From: Spirosoma luteum DSM 19990
GTDB lineage: Bacteria; Bacteroidota; Bacteroidia; Cytophagales; Spirosomataceae
Length of the DNA stretch: 64,000 nt
NCBI RefSeq assembly: GCF_000374065.1
Contig: NZ_KB893246.1
Coordinates: forward strand, 186,001-250,000
Direction of reading: 5' to 3'
Program-made: the position numbers and the translations under genes
The notes under the pieces: generated by a model
The model's input: the letters and a program-made list of their open reading frames with translations, nothing else
Database searches by the model: none
What the model was told of the DNA's origin: nothing
In this document: piece by piece, positions 1 through 8,662 of the stretch
Layout: every line of letters begins with the position of its first letter
How positions within the stretch are numbered: the stretch's first letter is position 1

Positions 1-1082
1 TTATCGAAAACCGGGAGAACGCCCGCACCCGGAAAGTGCTGAAACAGGACACTACGTCCGTGCTCAACTACGAGGTGTCGTACGGACAGCCACGTCAGTT
101 TACTATTCTGTTTACAGGTAAACTGAACGCTCTTCAAACCGGTGATTACCGGTTTGACCTGGACCAGGGTGGCGTGGGTGGTCTGTGGATCGACGGAAAA
201 GAAGTGATCCCCACCAGCCACCGGGAACTGGGTCAGACGGCAACCGGCAACACTACGCTGACTGCCGGACCGCATACGGTCGAGGTTTATTTTTCGCGGT
301 CCTGGTTCCGGCCGGGTCTGGGCTTATTTGTCTCCCAGGCCGGTACGCGTCCGCAGCCACTTCATGCCCCGGCATCCTTACCCGAACCTGACCCCGTGGC
401 AGTTATCAGTGTTAATCCCGATTACCACGACCCCATGAATCAGGTACAGCGGATCCGTTCGTTCGTGCAGATGCCGGGCGAGAAAACCAAGCGGACGCAC
501 AGTATGTCAGTGGGTTCACCTACAGGTATGCACTATACGGTTGACCTCGATCAGATGTCCCTGCTGCAGGTGTGGAAAGGTGATTTTGCCAACGTCACCG
601 AAATGTGGTATGAACGGGGAGAGCCACAACTGCTTACTCCATTAGGCGAAACGATTTATATGTCGGGCAAAACGCCACTGATGGTATTGGAAAGCGAATC
701 AGCCACCTGGCCCGACAGTGTCAGCGCAAATACCCTCCAGTATAAAGGCATGAACGTAGACAAGCAGGGTACGCCAACGATTGAATACAAACTAGCGGGT
801 ACCACGATTATGGATGCTATAAAACCAAACGGCGATGCCCTGACCCGTACCCTGACGCTAACCGGTGCTCCCAGCGGAACGCTCTATTGCCGACTTGCGG
901 CCGGCACATCGGTGGAGGAAATCAGCAAAGGACTTTATGCCGTTAACGACCGTAGTTACTATATCCGTATCGACCCGAAAGCTAAAGTCAGAATGCGCCA
1001 AAGCAGTGGTAAACAGGAATTGTTGCTGCCCGTCGATATGAAAAACGGGGCCGGATCGGTTCAGTATTCGATTGTGTACTAG
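1..1082 (+). CDS. PA14 domain-containing protein, C-terminal part (truncated by window edge)
   Basis: The reading frame is open from the first bases of the window, so only the last ~360 residues are present and the start lies upstream. Visible residues ~10-110 form a PA14-type beta-barrel: a GDYRF motif, then a GLWIDGK loop and a stretch ending in TAGPHTVEVYF. PA14 domains usually bind carbohydrate in exported proteins. The remaining ~230 residues are beta-rich with no catalytic motif I recognise. No C-terminal sorting domain is visible. It is followed on the same strand by csaA and by an exported propeller-cupredoxin protein, so the upstream part may also encode an exported enzyme or cytochrome; that is inference. 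Confidence 0.75.
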   Translation, partial: IENRENARTRKVLKQDTTSVLNYEVSYGQPRQFTILFTGKLNALQTGDYRFDLDQGGVGGLWIDGKEVIPTSHRELGQTATGNTTLTAGPHTVEVYFSRSWFRPGLGLFVSQAGTRPQPLHAPASLPEPDPVAVISVNPDYHDPMNQVQRIRSFVQMPGEKTKRTHSMSVGSPTGMHYTVDLDQMSLLQVWKGDFANVTEMWYERGEPQLLTPLGETIYMSGKTPLMVLESESATWPDSVSANTLQYKGMNVDKQGTPTIEYKLAGTTIMDAIKPNGDALTRTLTLTGAPSGTLYCRLAAGTSVEEISKGLYAVNDRSYYIRIDPKAKVRMRQSSGKQELLLPVDMKNGAGSVQYSIVY

Positions 1083-1125
1083 CCCATTCCGCCAGTACCG
1101 TAACCTGGACATAACGCGCCGTTTT

Positions 1126-1473
1126 ATGACAACTATGCATAACCCGCTAACCTGGGCTGATTTCGAGAAAGTGGAAATGCGTACCGGTACAATTGTAGCC
1201 GTGGAAGCATTCCCACAAGCGCGGAAACCGGCTTACAAACTGACGATTGGTTTCGGTGAGTTTGGCACCAGACGTACCTCGGCTCAGGTAACAGCGTTGT
1301 ATACTCAGGACGAATTAATAGGTAAGCAGGTGGTGGCGGTGGTCAACTTTCCGCCTAAACAGATTGCTGCCTTCATGAGTGAATGCCTGGTATTAGGCGC
1401 CATTGCTGCCGATGGCACCGTAACCCTGCTCCAACCCGAACGAAAAACCGAAAACGGGCAGCGTATTGGTTGA
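1126..1473 (+). CDS. csaA: CsaA-like tRNA-binding domain protein
   Basis: A 115-residue protein that is entirely one tRNA-binding OB-fold domain of the CsaA/YgjH type. The hallmarks are present: FEKVEMRTGTIV near the N terminus, ARKPAYKL, then QVTALY, a central VVNFPPKQIA, and SECLVLGA near the end. CsaA homologues bind tRNA-like structures and have been described as an export-related chaperone in Bacillus. Family members are ~110 residues, which fits a start at 1126 or the second ATG at 1135. A longer frame begins inside the preceding gene and adds a tail the family lacks. The gap from the upstream stop is ~43 bases, so co-transcription is possible. Confidence 0.88.
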   Translation: MTTMHNPLTWADFEKVEMRTGTIVAVEAFPQARKPAYKLTIGFGEFGTRRTSAQVTALYTQDELIGKQVVAVVNFPPKQIAAFMSECLVLGAIAADGTVTLLQPERKTENGQRIG

Positions 1474-1505
1474 ATTAATGTACCATGATTAATAAGTAAT
1501 GTACA

Positions 1506-3563
1506 ATGACTGACTTGAATAAATCACTTACCAGAGCGACCCTTCTATTCACACTTTCGCTCTTTGGCTCTTTCACTCTTTCAACTGCCCAGCGGCCAGC
1601 CGTAGAGGAGGATTATTACCGAATTATAACGCTGCCTATCCCGGAGAATATCAAACTTGAAGTGGGTGGTCTGGCTCCTTTGCCCGACGGACGACTGGCC
1701 GTTTGTACGCGTCGGGGCGATGTCTGGCTGGTCAGCAATCCATATATGGAAGGCAGCCGCGTACCGACCTACAAAAAGTTTGCCTCAGGATTGCATGAGC
1801 CACTCGGTTTGATGTGGCACCCAAAGGGTTATTTTCTGTGTACACAGCGGGGCGAAGTAACAAAACTGGTAGATACTGACGGCGACGATGTAGCCGACGA
1901 GTATAGCTCATTCTATAAGTGGCCGCTATCGGGCAACTACCATGAATACAGCTACGGGCCACTATTACTGCCAGATGGCGACATGGTCATTACGCTCAAC
2001 CTCGGCTGGATTGGCTACGGAGCCAGCCTGGCCAAGTGGCGTGGCTGGATGCTAAAACTGAATGATAAAGGTGAAATGACGCCCTGGGCAACGGGTCTGC
2101 GTTCGCCCGCTGGCTTCGGTATTCTGCGCGATGGCAGCATTCTGTACACCGAAAATCAGGGCGACTGGGTAGGTTCCGGTCGGATGACGCACCTTAGCAA
2201 AGGCGCTTTTGCGGGCAATCCCGCTGGCCTGCGCTGGTCAGATGAACCAGGGTCACCATTGGCACTCAAACCCAGCGATGTACCCAGCACGGGCAAGCCT
2301 ATGTTCGAGGTGGCCAAAACTATTAAGGAGTTGAAAGTACCCGCCGTCTGGTTTCCGCACACGCTGATGGGCATCTCGACCTCCGACTTCAAACAGGATA
2401 CAACCAAAGGAGCCTTCGGCCCGTTTGCTGACCAGTTGTTCGTAGGCGACCAGGGGCACAGCAAGATTATGCGCGTGGCTCTGGAAAAAGTAAATGGCGA
2501 GTGGCAGGGAGCATGCTTCCCCTTCCGCGAGGGGTTTCAGTCTGGTATTATCCGCACCGTTTGGGGGCAGGATGGGTCCATGATTGTAGGTATGACCAGC
2601 CGGGGATGGGCTGCCACGGGCAAAGACCCTTACGGCATTCAGCGGCTGGTCTGGACGGGAAAAACACCCTTCGAGATGAAAACAATTACCTCCAAGCCCG
2701 ACGGTTTTGAGGTAGCCTTCACGCTGCCTGTTGACCGAAAAACCGCTGAAAACCCCAATAGCTACAGCCTGAACAGTTTTTCCTACAAATACCACAAAAC
2801 GTACGGTAGCCCCATCGAGGATGCCCGGACGTTGCCCATTCGGGGGGTGGTAGTAGCTCCCGATGGCATGAGTGCCCGCATTGTGATGGATACGGTACTG
2901 CGCGAAGGCTACATCCACGAAGTAAAAGCAGAGGGTGTCCGGTCGGCATCGGGTAGTCTGGCACTGCTGCATCCGGTAGGCTATTACACGCTCAACGCCA
3001 TTGCTCCTGGGGAGAAGTTGGCCATAGCGGCTCGCGCTGCGGCTCCTGGCCATAACCACGCCGATATGATGGCAACGGCTTCAACGAAAGATACACCCCC
3101 TACCAATAGCAAAGGAAAAACAGGAAAGCCAGCCACAACGGCTCCGAAGATGGCGAAACGCATCATAGCCATGCCTGCTGACTGGACAAACGGTCCCGAC
3201 CAAACGCTGACCATCGGAACGAAACCAGGTCTGAAATTCGATACCGACAAGCTGGAAGTGAAAGCCGGGAGCCGTATAAAACTTGTGTTCAACAACAACG
3301 ACGATATGCTGCATAACTTCGTGGTTACGAAGCCAGGAGAGGCTAACTCAGTAGGGGAAGCGGCTCTGAAATTAAACTTGAACGGCCCCAAAATGAACTA
3401 TGTGCCCAACACGCCTGATGTGTTGTATCACACTAATATTCTTCAGCCCGAGAGTGCAGAAACCATTTATTTCGTGGCCCCTACCACACCGGGCAACTAT
3501 CAGTTCGTTTGTTCCTTCCCCGGCCACTACTCGCTGATGCAGGGAACGCTGGTGGTGAAGTAA
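1506..3563 (+). CDS. Exported six-bladed beta-propeller protein with C-terminal azurin-like cupredoxin domain
   Basis: 685 residues. An N-terminal signal peptide ends near residue 29 (STAQ). Residues ~40-400 form a glucose/sorbosone dehydrogenase-like propeller with blade motifs such as GLAPLPDGRLAV, HEPLGLMWHP, GLRSPAGFG and LFVGDQGHSKIMR. A linker module follows, then a low-complexity segment. Residues ~560-685 are a cupredoxin with His603 (LHNF), Cys669, His674 and Met678; the C-x4-H-x3-M spacing equals that of azurin. It probably oxidises a substrate in the periplasm and passes electrons to its own type 1 copper site; the fusion is visible, the electron path is inferred. Substrate unknown. 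An 18 bp inverted repeat lies just after the stop. Confidence 0.85.
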   Translation: MTDLNKSLTRATLLFTLSLFGSFTLSTAQRPAVEEDYYRIITLPIPENIKLEVGGLAPLPDGRLAVCTRRGDVWLVSNPYMEGSRVPTYKKFASGLHEPLGLMWHPKGYFLCTQRGEVTKLVDTDGDDVADEYSSFYKWPLSGNYHEYSYGPLLLPDGDMVITLNLGWIGYGASLAKWRGWMLKLNDKGEMTPWATGLRSPAGFGILRDGSILYTENQGDWVGSGRMTHLSKGAFAGNPAGLRWSDEPGSPLALKPSDVPSTGKPMFEVAKTIKELKVPAVWFPHTLMGISTSDFKQDTTKGAFGPFADQLFVGDQGHSKIMRVALEKVNGEWQGACFPFREGFQSGIIRTVWGQDGSMIVGMTSRGWAATGKDPYGIQRLVWTGKTPFEMKTITSKPDGFEVAFTLPVDRKTAENPNSYSLNSFSYKYHKTYGSPIEDARTLPIRGVVVAPDGMSARIVMDTVLREGYIHEVKAEGVRSASGSLALLHPVGYYTLNAIAPGEKLAIAARAAAPGHNHADMMATASTKDTPPTNSKGKTGKPATTAPKMAKRIIAMPADWTNGPDQTLTIGTKPGLKFDTDKLEVKAGSRIKLVFNNNDDMLHNFVVTKPGEANSVGEAALKLNLNGPKMNYVPNTPDVLYHTNILQPESAETIYFVAPTTPGNYQFVCSFPGHYSLMQGTLVVK

Positions 3564-3593
3564 AATGGACGGTCACGACCGTTTAGCCAAAGG

Positions 3594-3635
3594 ATACGAA
3601 ATCCGGTTGAGATTGTCCTCAACCGGATTTCGTAT
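3594..3635 (+). terminator. Perfect 18 bp stem-loop after the propeller-cupredoxin gene
   Basis: Arms at 3594-3611 and 3618-3635 are exact inverse complements with a 6-base loop (ATTGTC). It starts 30 bases after the stop codon at 3563. The T-rich tail is short and broken (TTCATTATTCG), so it may act as a terminator or as an mRNA 3' end stabiliser. The rest of 3640-3774 shows nothing I can name. Confidence 0.65.
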
Positions 3636-3774
3636 TTCATTATTCGCTTGTTCGGGTCCAGTGAAAGAAAGTAGCGTGAAAAGGTTAATGAAAAATGTCA
3701 TTTTTGCAGATGAATCATCAACTAAAGTTACGCTGATACGTTTCTCCTAGTAGTTCTGCATTCACCTACCTGTA

Positions 3775-4338
3775 ATGATCATATATAAGCTGAATGGGCC
3801 TGTTATCATCTCGATGATATCGTTGTTTTCCCTGCTGACAAGCATGAAGTTGTTCGCTCAGCGTCGACCCGACGAAACATCTTATTACCGAACGGTGCCC
3901 GTTCCAGCCCATTTGCTGCCCATCGAGCGGGCGTACGGTTCGTCGTCATTAGGGAGCGTTTATTTTTATGGAGGTAAAAAACTATCTTCACCGTATTCGC
4001 TGGAAATACCATTTTTTGAACTCAACGATCCTGAAGTAACACACCACTTCAAGGCCTTTCGAACGCTGGTAACGGTCGGTCGCTTAACAGCGTTAGTACC
4101 ACTGGCTTTCATTCTGTTTCAGAACAATAACCGATACAGCGGGGGCGCTTACTGGACGGTATACGGGGGCTCACTTGTGGCCTCGCTAACCCTCACCCTT
4201 GTTGGAAATGGACAGGTAAACAAAGCGGTAACACGTTATAACGAAATGCTCATCCAGCCCCGCGTCGGTTTATCGGCTTCGCCCATTCCCATGACCGGGC
4301 AAACAGCTATTGGAGCGGGGGTATCGTTGGGATTTTAA
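3775..4338 (+). CDS. Hypothetical exported or membrane protein
   Basis: 187 residues with a hydrophobic N-terminal segment ending in LFAQ near residue 29, typical of a signal peptide in this genome. A second hydrophobic segment lies at ~100-118 (VTVGRLTALVPLAFILF) and a third at ~127-143. The C terminus ends in GAGVSLGF, which resembles the last strand of an outer-membrane barrel. I do not recognise a family. It is flanked by the hairpin at 3594-3635 upstream and by a TPR protein 44 bases downstream on the same strand, so the two may form a small transcription unit. Confidence 0.6.
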   Translation: MIIYKLNGPVIISMISLFSLLTSMKLFAQRRPDETSYYRTVPVPAHLLPIERAYGSSSLGSVYFYGGKKLSSPYSLEIPFFELNDPEVTHHFKAFRTLVTVGRLTALVPLAFILFQNNNRYSGGAYWTVYGGSLVASLTLTLVGNGQVNKAVTRYNEMLIQPRVGLSASPIPMTGQTAIGAGVSLGF

Positions 4339-4382
4339 CCGGCGTCCTTTCTGTTAATTAGTTGGGACGTTACCCCTTCTTT

Positions 4383-5249
4383 ATGGAACTTCTGATGACC
4401 GTAGCTATTATCAGCTACATTATTTACCTCCGCTACTACGCCGACCTCCGAACCAAATCGGATAAAGAACTGGATCAGTTACAGATAGGAGTAAAACTAT
4501 ATAATACCGGCCAGTTTGACTCCGCTTTCCACTACTTCGACCAAACCATTCAGGAGCATCCACAGTGGAGTATGGCGTATTTGTATCGGGCACGATGTAA
4601 GGTAAAACTCGGAGATACCGAAGCTGCTCTGGCCGATCTGAAAACCGGCGAGAGTTATGACAACACAGTGACTGATATTCACACCGAGATCGGGCGAATT
4701 TTGTATGACCAACAGGATTTTGATACCGCCTTTGCCGAATTCGACAAAGCTGTTTTTCATTCGCAGGGACGCGATTCGATGGCGTACTACTGGCGGGGGC
4801 GAACGCGGCAGAAACTGAATCAGCCGCAGGAAGCACAACGTGATCTGGATCAAGCGATTACGCTGGAGGAACAGAGCAAAAATGGTATCCCCCCAGCCAG
4901 TACGTCAAACGCCTTTTTCGACAAGCGCCTGCTGACCAACATCGCCTTTGTCCTGGTCAATAGCATCGTGCTACTGGTTATCATCAAGAAATCGCCGGTC
5001 ATTCACTGGCCCTACATTCTGGCGGCCAGTTCGGCGGCTGCCATTGGTTTTGCCGAACCGCGCAAAGGCTGGGTACTAGCCATTATCCAGTCGGTATCCC
5101 TGTGGATTGCGTTCACTTTCCTCACCGACCATCCGGCCAATAACGAATTACGGGGTTTGGAAGCATTTAATCTGTACGGCTCAATTGGGTTGACCTTCGT
5201 GGGCAGTTTTATTGGGGGAATTCTAAAAAGGTCAATGAAGCAGGGGTGA
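4383..5249 (+). CDS. TPR-repeat membrane protein
   Basis: 288 residues from the ATG at 4383; a longer frame would need a TTG at 4362 and adds seven uncharacteristic residues. The N terminus has one membrane segment (~2-17). Residues ~30-165 hold three tetratricopeptide repeats with the usual pattern (YNTGQFDSAFHYFDQTIQEH, then DQQDFDTAFAEFDKAV and LNQPQEAQRDLDQAI). Three more hydrophobic segments follow after residue ~185 (LLTNIAFVLVNSIVLLVII and two others). The TPR part between two membrane regions suggests a scaffold for a partner protein, identity unknown. Transcription probably ends at the shared hairpin at 5325-5366. Confidence 0.7.
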   Translation: MELLMTVAIISYIIYLRYYADLRTKSDKELDQLQIGVKLYNTGQFDSAFHYFDQTIQEHPQWSMAYLYRARCKVKLGDTEAALADLKTGESYDNTVTDIHTEIGRILYDQQDFDTAFAEFDKAVFHSQGRDSMAYYWRGRTRQKLNQPQEAQRDLDQAITLEEQSKNGIPPASTSNAFFDKRLLTNIAFVLVNSIVLLVIIKKSPVIHWPYILAASSAAAIGFAEPRKGWVLAIIQSVSLWIAFTFLTDHPANNELRGLEAFNLYGSIGLTFVGSFIGGILKRSMKQG

Positions 5250-5324
5250 TTTCTGACAGCAGATACGTACAGAAGTAATTAGATACGGTTGCTTTTGTAT
5301 ACTAATTCAGGCACCAATAAAAAG

Positions 5325-5366
5325 AAAAACCCCTGACCAACTGTAGTACAGTTAATCAGGGGTTTT
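5325..5366 (-). terminator. Rho-independent terminator of the initiator tRNA (possibly bidirectional)
   Basis: Arms AAAACCCCTGA (5326-5336) and TCAGGGGTTTT (5356-5366) are exact inverse complements. Read leftward the stem is followed by a T-rich run (TTTTTCTTTTTATTGG), a good terminator starting 6 bases after the tRNA 3' end. Read rightward it could also end the TPR gene. Confidence 0.85.
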
Positions 5367-5371
5367 CTTAG

Positions 5372-5444
<73 letters not shown>

Positions 5445-5456
5445 GTGTTTGGTCTG

Positions 5457-5486
5457 CAAAAGTACGACTACTTTCTGTAAATACAA
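5457..5486 (-). promoter_or_regulatory. Bacteroidota promoter for tRNA-fMet
   Basis: On the minus strand a TTG (5484-5486) is followed after exactly 19 bases by TACTTTTG (5457-5464), matching the TTG / TAnnTTTG consensus of the Bacteroidota primary sigma factor. The predicted start near 5450 is a few bases before the mature tRNA end at 5444. The rest of 5487-5590 is AT-rich and holds a 12 bp palindrome, TCCGCTAGCGGA (5510-5521), of unknown role upstream of era. Confidence 0.72.
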
Positions 5487-5590
5487 CTAGCTTTTTATAA
5501 AAAAGTTTATCCGCTAGCGGAAACGTTTTCTGCTGGCACGGAGTTGTTTGCTAAAGCCGCTGGTAATCAACCAACGGGATCACCTCAAGT

Positions 5591-6526
5591 ATGGAACAGG
5601 AAATTACGGAAACTACTCCGGCTGGCGACCCGTCAGTCAACCACAAAGCCGGTTTTATCAGTATTGTCGGAAAACCCAACGTAGGGAAGTCAACGCTGAT
5701 GAATAAACTCGTTGGCGAACGGCTCTCCATCATCACTGCCAAGGCGCAAACCACCCGGCACCGCATTATGGGTATCCTGAACGGGACCCACAACGGTCAG
5801 GAGTTTCAACTCGTTTACTCCGATACGCCCGGCATTATCAAGCCGTTGTACAAGCTCCAGGAATCAATGATGAGTTTTGTGCGCGGTTCCATTGAAGATG
5901 CCGACGTAATTCTGTTCGTGACGGACATTTTTGAACTGCACGACGAAAACGACGTTATCGAGCGACTGAAGAAGTCAGAGGTTCCGGTCCTGCTATTAAT
6001 CAACAAGATCGATCAGGCCACGCAGGAACAGGTTAACGAAAAAATTGCGTACTGGCAGGAGAACTTCACAGCGGAGGAAATTATTCCCATATCGGCCCTC
6101 AATGGTTTCAACACGGAACATGTGTTTGAAAGCATCATAAGCCGGTTGCCCCAACACCCGGCCTACTTTCCCAAAGATGAATTGACGGATAAGCCGGAGC
6201 GATTTTTTGCCTCGGAGATTATTCGGGAAAAGATTTTTCTGAACTATAAGAAAGAAGTGCCTTACAGCAGTGAGGTAGTCGTTACCGGTTTCAAGGAAAA
6301 GGAAGACATCATTGTTATTCAGGCCGAGATTCTCGTTGAGCGCGCTACGCAGCGGGCTATCTTGCTGGGTGAGGGGGGGAAAATGATCAAAAAAACGGGC
6401 ATCATGGCCCGCGAAGAACTGGAACGGTTTTTTGGCAAAAAAGTATTTTTAGAACAATTCGTTAAGGTCGAACCCGATTGGCGGCAAAAAGAGCGCATGC
6501 TCAAGCGGCTGGGATACGACGAGTAA
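5591..6526 (+). CDS. era: GTPase Era
   Basis: 311 residues, normal for Era. It binds the 3' end of 16S rRNA and helps mature the 30S subunit. The G domain shows G1 GKPNVGKST (27-35), the switch TTRHRIMG, G3 DTPG, and G4 NKID. The C-terminal KH domain is visible around ILVERATQRAILLGEGGKMI, with the GxxG-like loop GEGGKM, followed by the VFLEQFVKVEPDWR tail. It sits 103 bases upstream of a second GTPase, der, with a hairpin between them; the pair was probably kept for ribosome assembly. Confidence 0.97.
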   Translation: MEQEITETTPAGDPSVNHKAGFISIVGKPNVGKSTLMNKLVGERLSIITAKAQTTRHRIMGILNGTHNGQEFQLVYSDTPGIIKPLYKLQESMMSFVRGSIEDADVILFVTDIFELHDENDVIERLKKSEVPVLLLINKIDQATQEQVNEKIAYWQENFTAEEIIPISALNGFNTEHVFESIISRLPQHPAYFPKDELTDKPERFFASEIIREKIFLNYKKEVPYSSEVVVTGFKEKEDIIVIQAEILVERATQRAILLGEGGKMIKKTGIMAREELERFFGKKVFLEQFVKVEPDWRQKERMLKRLGYDE

Positions 6527-6541
6527 GCACCAGGCGTTAGG

Positions 6542-6603
6542 AGCGAGTAGTGAGTAGCCGTTCGGTAACCTGAAAACAACCGGATGGATTCTCACTACTC
6601 GCT
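6542..6603 (+). repeat. Inverted repeat between era and der
   Basis: AGCGAGTAGTGAG (6542-6554) and CTCACTACTCGCT (6591-6603) are exact inverse complements of 13 bp around a 36-base loop. It fills most of the gap and ends 26 bases before the der start. There is no T-run, so it looks like an mRNA structure within a tandem gene pair rather than a terminator. Similar arrangements occur at 16580-16637 and 37431-37493. Confidence 0.65.
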
Positions 6604-6629
6604 TCCAGCCCCTCACTCCTTCAATAAAA

Positions 6630-7937
6630 ATGGCAAATATTGTTGCAATTGTTGGCCGCCCCAATGTGGGTAAGTCAACCTTTTTTAATCGCCTGACCGA
6701 ACAGCGGCAGGCTATTATGGATAACCAAAGCGGGGTTACCCGAGACCGGCACTATGGCACGGCTGAGTGGAACAACCAATACTTTTCTGTTATCGACACG
6801 GGTGGTTACGTGGTCGGTTCCGAAGACGTGTTTGAAGAATCAATCCGCGAACAGGTTGAGATAGCCATTCAGGAATCGACTGTGTTGTTATTCCTGGTCG
6901 ATACGCAAACGGGTATAACTGGCCTGGACGAAGACTTCGCCAATGTGTTACGCCGGTCCAATAAACCGGTGTACGTGGTAGCCAACAAAGCCGAAACGGC
7001 AGAGCGTTCGCACAGTGCGGCTGAGTTCTACGGGCTTGGTCTGGGTGAACCCTACCCCATCTCGTCAATGACTGGTACCGGTACAGGCGATCTGCTGGAT
7101 GAGGTTATTAAGCACTTCCCGACAGCGGGTATTGAAAACCCGGACGCAGGCATCCCCCGAATCGCTATTCTGGGCCGCCCCAATGTAGGTAAGTCATCAT
7201 TTCTGAACGTACTAACCGGTCAGGATCGCAGTATCGTGACGGATATTGCCGGTACAACCCGGGATGCGATTGACACACGCTACAAGGCGTATGGCAAAGA
7301 CTTTATCTTGACCGATACAGCCGGTATCCGGCGAAAGGCCCGTATTAATGACAACATTGAGTTCTATTCGACCCTGCGCGCCATTAAGGCAATGGAAGAG
7401 TCGGACGTGTGTATTATCATGCTCGACGCAACCCGTGGCCTCGAAGCGCAGGATTTAACGATCATTGGTCAGGCTGTAAAAGCTAAGAAAGGCGTGGTCA
7501 TTATGGTCAACAAATGGGACGCTGTTGAGAAAGATCATCGTACGGCCGATGTGTTGCGAAAAGAAATGATTCAGCGGATGATGCCTATTGATTACGTGCC
7601 CATCATTTTCGCATCGGTTCACGAGAAGCAGCGTATTTTTCAGGTGATGGAAAAGGCAATGGAGGTCTTTGAAAACAAGACGAAAAAGGTGACCACCTCC
7701 AAACTGAACGAGGCTATGCAGCCCGAAATTGAAAAATATCCACCACCGGCGTTGAAGGGGAAGCACGTAAAAATCAAATACATGCTACAGGTTCCAACGC
7801 CTTCGCCCACGTTCGTTTTCTTCTGCAACCTACCTCAGTACGTACAGGAGTCCTACCAGCGTTTTCTGGAGAATCGCCTGCGGGATCACTTCGATTTTAC
7901 CGGTGTGCCGCTCACGCTCTTCTTCCGGCAGAAGTAA
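6630..7937 (+). CDS. der: Ribosome biogenesis GTPase Der (EngA)
   Basis: 435 residues, typical of Der, which has two tandem G domains and acts in 50S subunit assembly. The first G domain starts with GRPNVGKST (9-17), with DTGGY and NKAE motifs; the second starts with GRPNVGKSS near residue 180, with DTAGIRRKA and NKWD. The C-terminal KH-like domain follows and ends near FTGVPLTLFFRQK, the usual Der ending. The start ATG at 6630 directly precedes the first strand. A strong terminator follows 14 bases after the stop. Confidence 0.97.
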   Translation: MANIVAIVGRPNVGKSTFFNRLTEQRQAIMDNQSGVTRDRHYGTAEWNNQYFSVIDTGGYVVGSEDVFEESIREQVEIAIQESTVLLFLVDTQTGITGLDEDFANVLRRSNKPVYVVANKAETAERSHSAAEFYGLGLGEPYPISSMTGTGTGDLLDEVIKHFPTAGIENPDAGIPRIAILGRPNVGKSSFLNVLTGQDRSIVTDIAGTTRDAIDTRYKAYGKDFILTDTAGIRRKARINDNIEFYSTLRAIKAMEESDVCIIMLDATRGLEAQDLTIIGQAVKAKKGVVIMVNKWDAVEKDHRTADVLRKEMIQRMMPIDYVPIIFASVHEKQRIFQVMEKAMEVFENKTKKVTTSKLNEAMQPEIEKYPPPALKGKHVKIKYMLQVPTPSPTFVFFCNLPQYVQESYQRFLENRLRDHFDFTGVPLTLFFRQK

Positions 7938-7951
7938 CCCGTTGAAGTAAT

Positions 7952-8007
7952 AAAAATCAGCCCATCGACCGTTTAGAAGAATCTAACTGGCCGATGGGCT
8001 GATTTTT
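7952..8007 (+). terminator. Rho-independent terminator of der
   Basis: Arms at 7952-7967 and 7992-8007 are exact 16 bp inverse complements (core ATCAGCCCATCG / CGATGGGCTGAT), with A-tracts at the left and T5 at the right end. It lies 14 bases past the der stop. Confidence 0.88.
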
Positions 8008-8105
8008 ATATCGTTCCCAGTTTTTAATTTTGGCACCCTGTTTATCGCCTTATGAAGACCATTCGTAAGCCGATACAACTCTGTCCTTTCCCTAATAACT
8101 GATTA

Positions 8106-8150
8106 TAATTTTGTGTCCTTTTCTATTAAAAATACATACACATGTATTTT
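8106..8150 (+). promoter_or_regulatory. Likely promoter and operator of the ArsR-family gene
   Basis: TAATTTTG (8106-8113) matches the TAnnTTTG -7 box; no clear TTG is seen at the -33 position. It is followed by the perfect palindrome AAAATACAT-ACAC-ATGTATTTT (8129-8150), placed at or just after the predicted start site. ArsR/SmtB repressors bind AT-rich inverted repeats at such positions, so autorepression is likely. The leader to the ATG at 8290 would be ~170 bases. The remaining gap sequence (8008-8105, 8151-8289) is AT-rich with no gene. Confidence 0.55.
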
Positions 8151-8289
8151 CGGTCAGATAAATTGATAATATTGTCACGGAAAATCACCTTTAAATAAAA
8201 AGTGTGCTCACGTTCAGTCGGTTAACGCTTTACATATGTTTATTTTTGGTGTACCTTTCTGCCTTTATCTCCCTTTAAATGCACCTACC

Positions 8290-8595
8290 ATGGTTACTGA
8301 AAAAATTGTAGATGATGAAAAGCGTATCGACCGGGCCGCTTACGTCTTGAAAGCCGTAGCACATCCTCTGCGAATAAAAATCATTCATATGCTGAATGAG
8401 AATGAAGAGCTAAATGTGTCGGCGATTTACAAAAACCTCAATGCGGAGCAATCTTTAATCTCGCATCACCTGATCAATATGCGGGATAAAGGTATTCTCG
8501 ACATACGGCGGAGTGGTAAGAATATTTACTATTTCCTGATTGACAAGGCCGTAGCTAATATCATCCACTGCATCTACGAAAGCAAACTAATGTAG
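8290..8595 (+). CDS. ArsR-family winged-helix transcriptional regulator
   Basis: 101 residues from the ATG at 8290; a frame starting at 8236 would add 18 hydrophobic residues not seen in the family. The fold is clear: VLKAVAHPLRIKIIHML, then LNVSAIYKNL, the recognition helix region QSLISHHLINMRDKGIL, and a wing at RRSGKNIYYFLID. The usual metal-binding ELCVCDL motif is absent and there is one Cys near the C terminus, so it probably senses something other than arsenic, or responds through a different site. It stands alone and converges on ruvB through a shared terminator. Confidence 0.88.
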   Translation: MVTEKIVDDEKRIDRAAYVLKAVAHPLRIKIIHMLNENEELNVSAIYKNLNAEQSLISHHLINMRDKGILDIRRSGKNIYYFLIDKAVANIIHCIYESKLM

Positions 8596-8610
8596 TAGTC
8601 AATAAAAACA

Positions 8611-8654
8611 AAAAAAGTCGTCTGAAGTAAACACTACTTCTGGACGACTTTTTT
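8611..8654. terminator. Bidirectional terminator between the ArsR gene and ruvB
   Basis: AAAAAAGTCGTC...GAAGTA and TACTTC...GACGACTTTTTT pair across 8611-8654 with one small internal mismatch. Poly-A on the left and poly-T on the right let it serve both converging genes: it lies 16 bases after the ArsR stop and 9 bases beyond the ruvB stop. Confidence 0.88.
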
Positions 8655-8662
8655 ATTGTACC

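Noticed and set aside
2253..3059. 268-residue minus-strand reading frame opposite the propeller-cupredoxin gene
   Set aside because: It mirrors the codon pattern of a clear plus-strand gene, has no recognisable domain, and lies wholly within it. The same holds for long frames at 21430-22302, 23895-24632, 17777-18406, 28113-28748 and 26748-27398 opposite the catabolic cluster genes.
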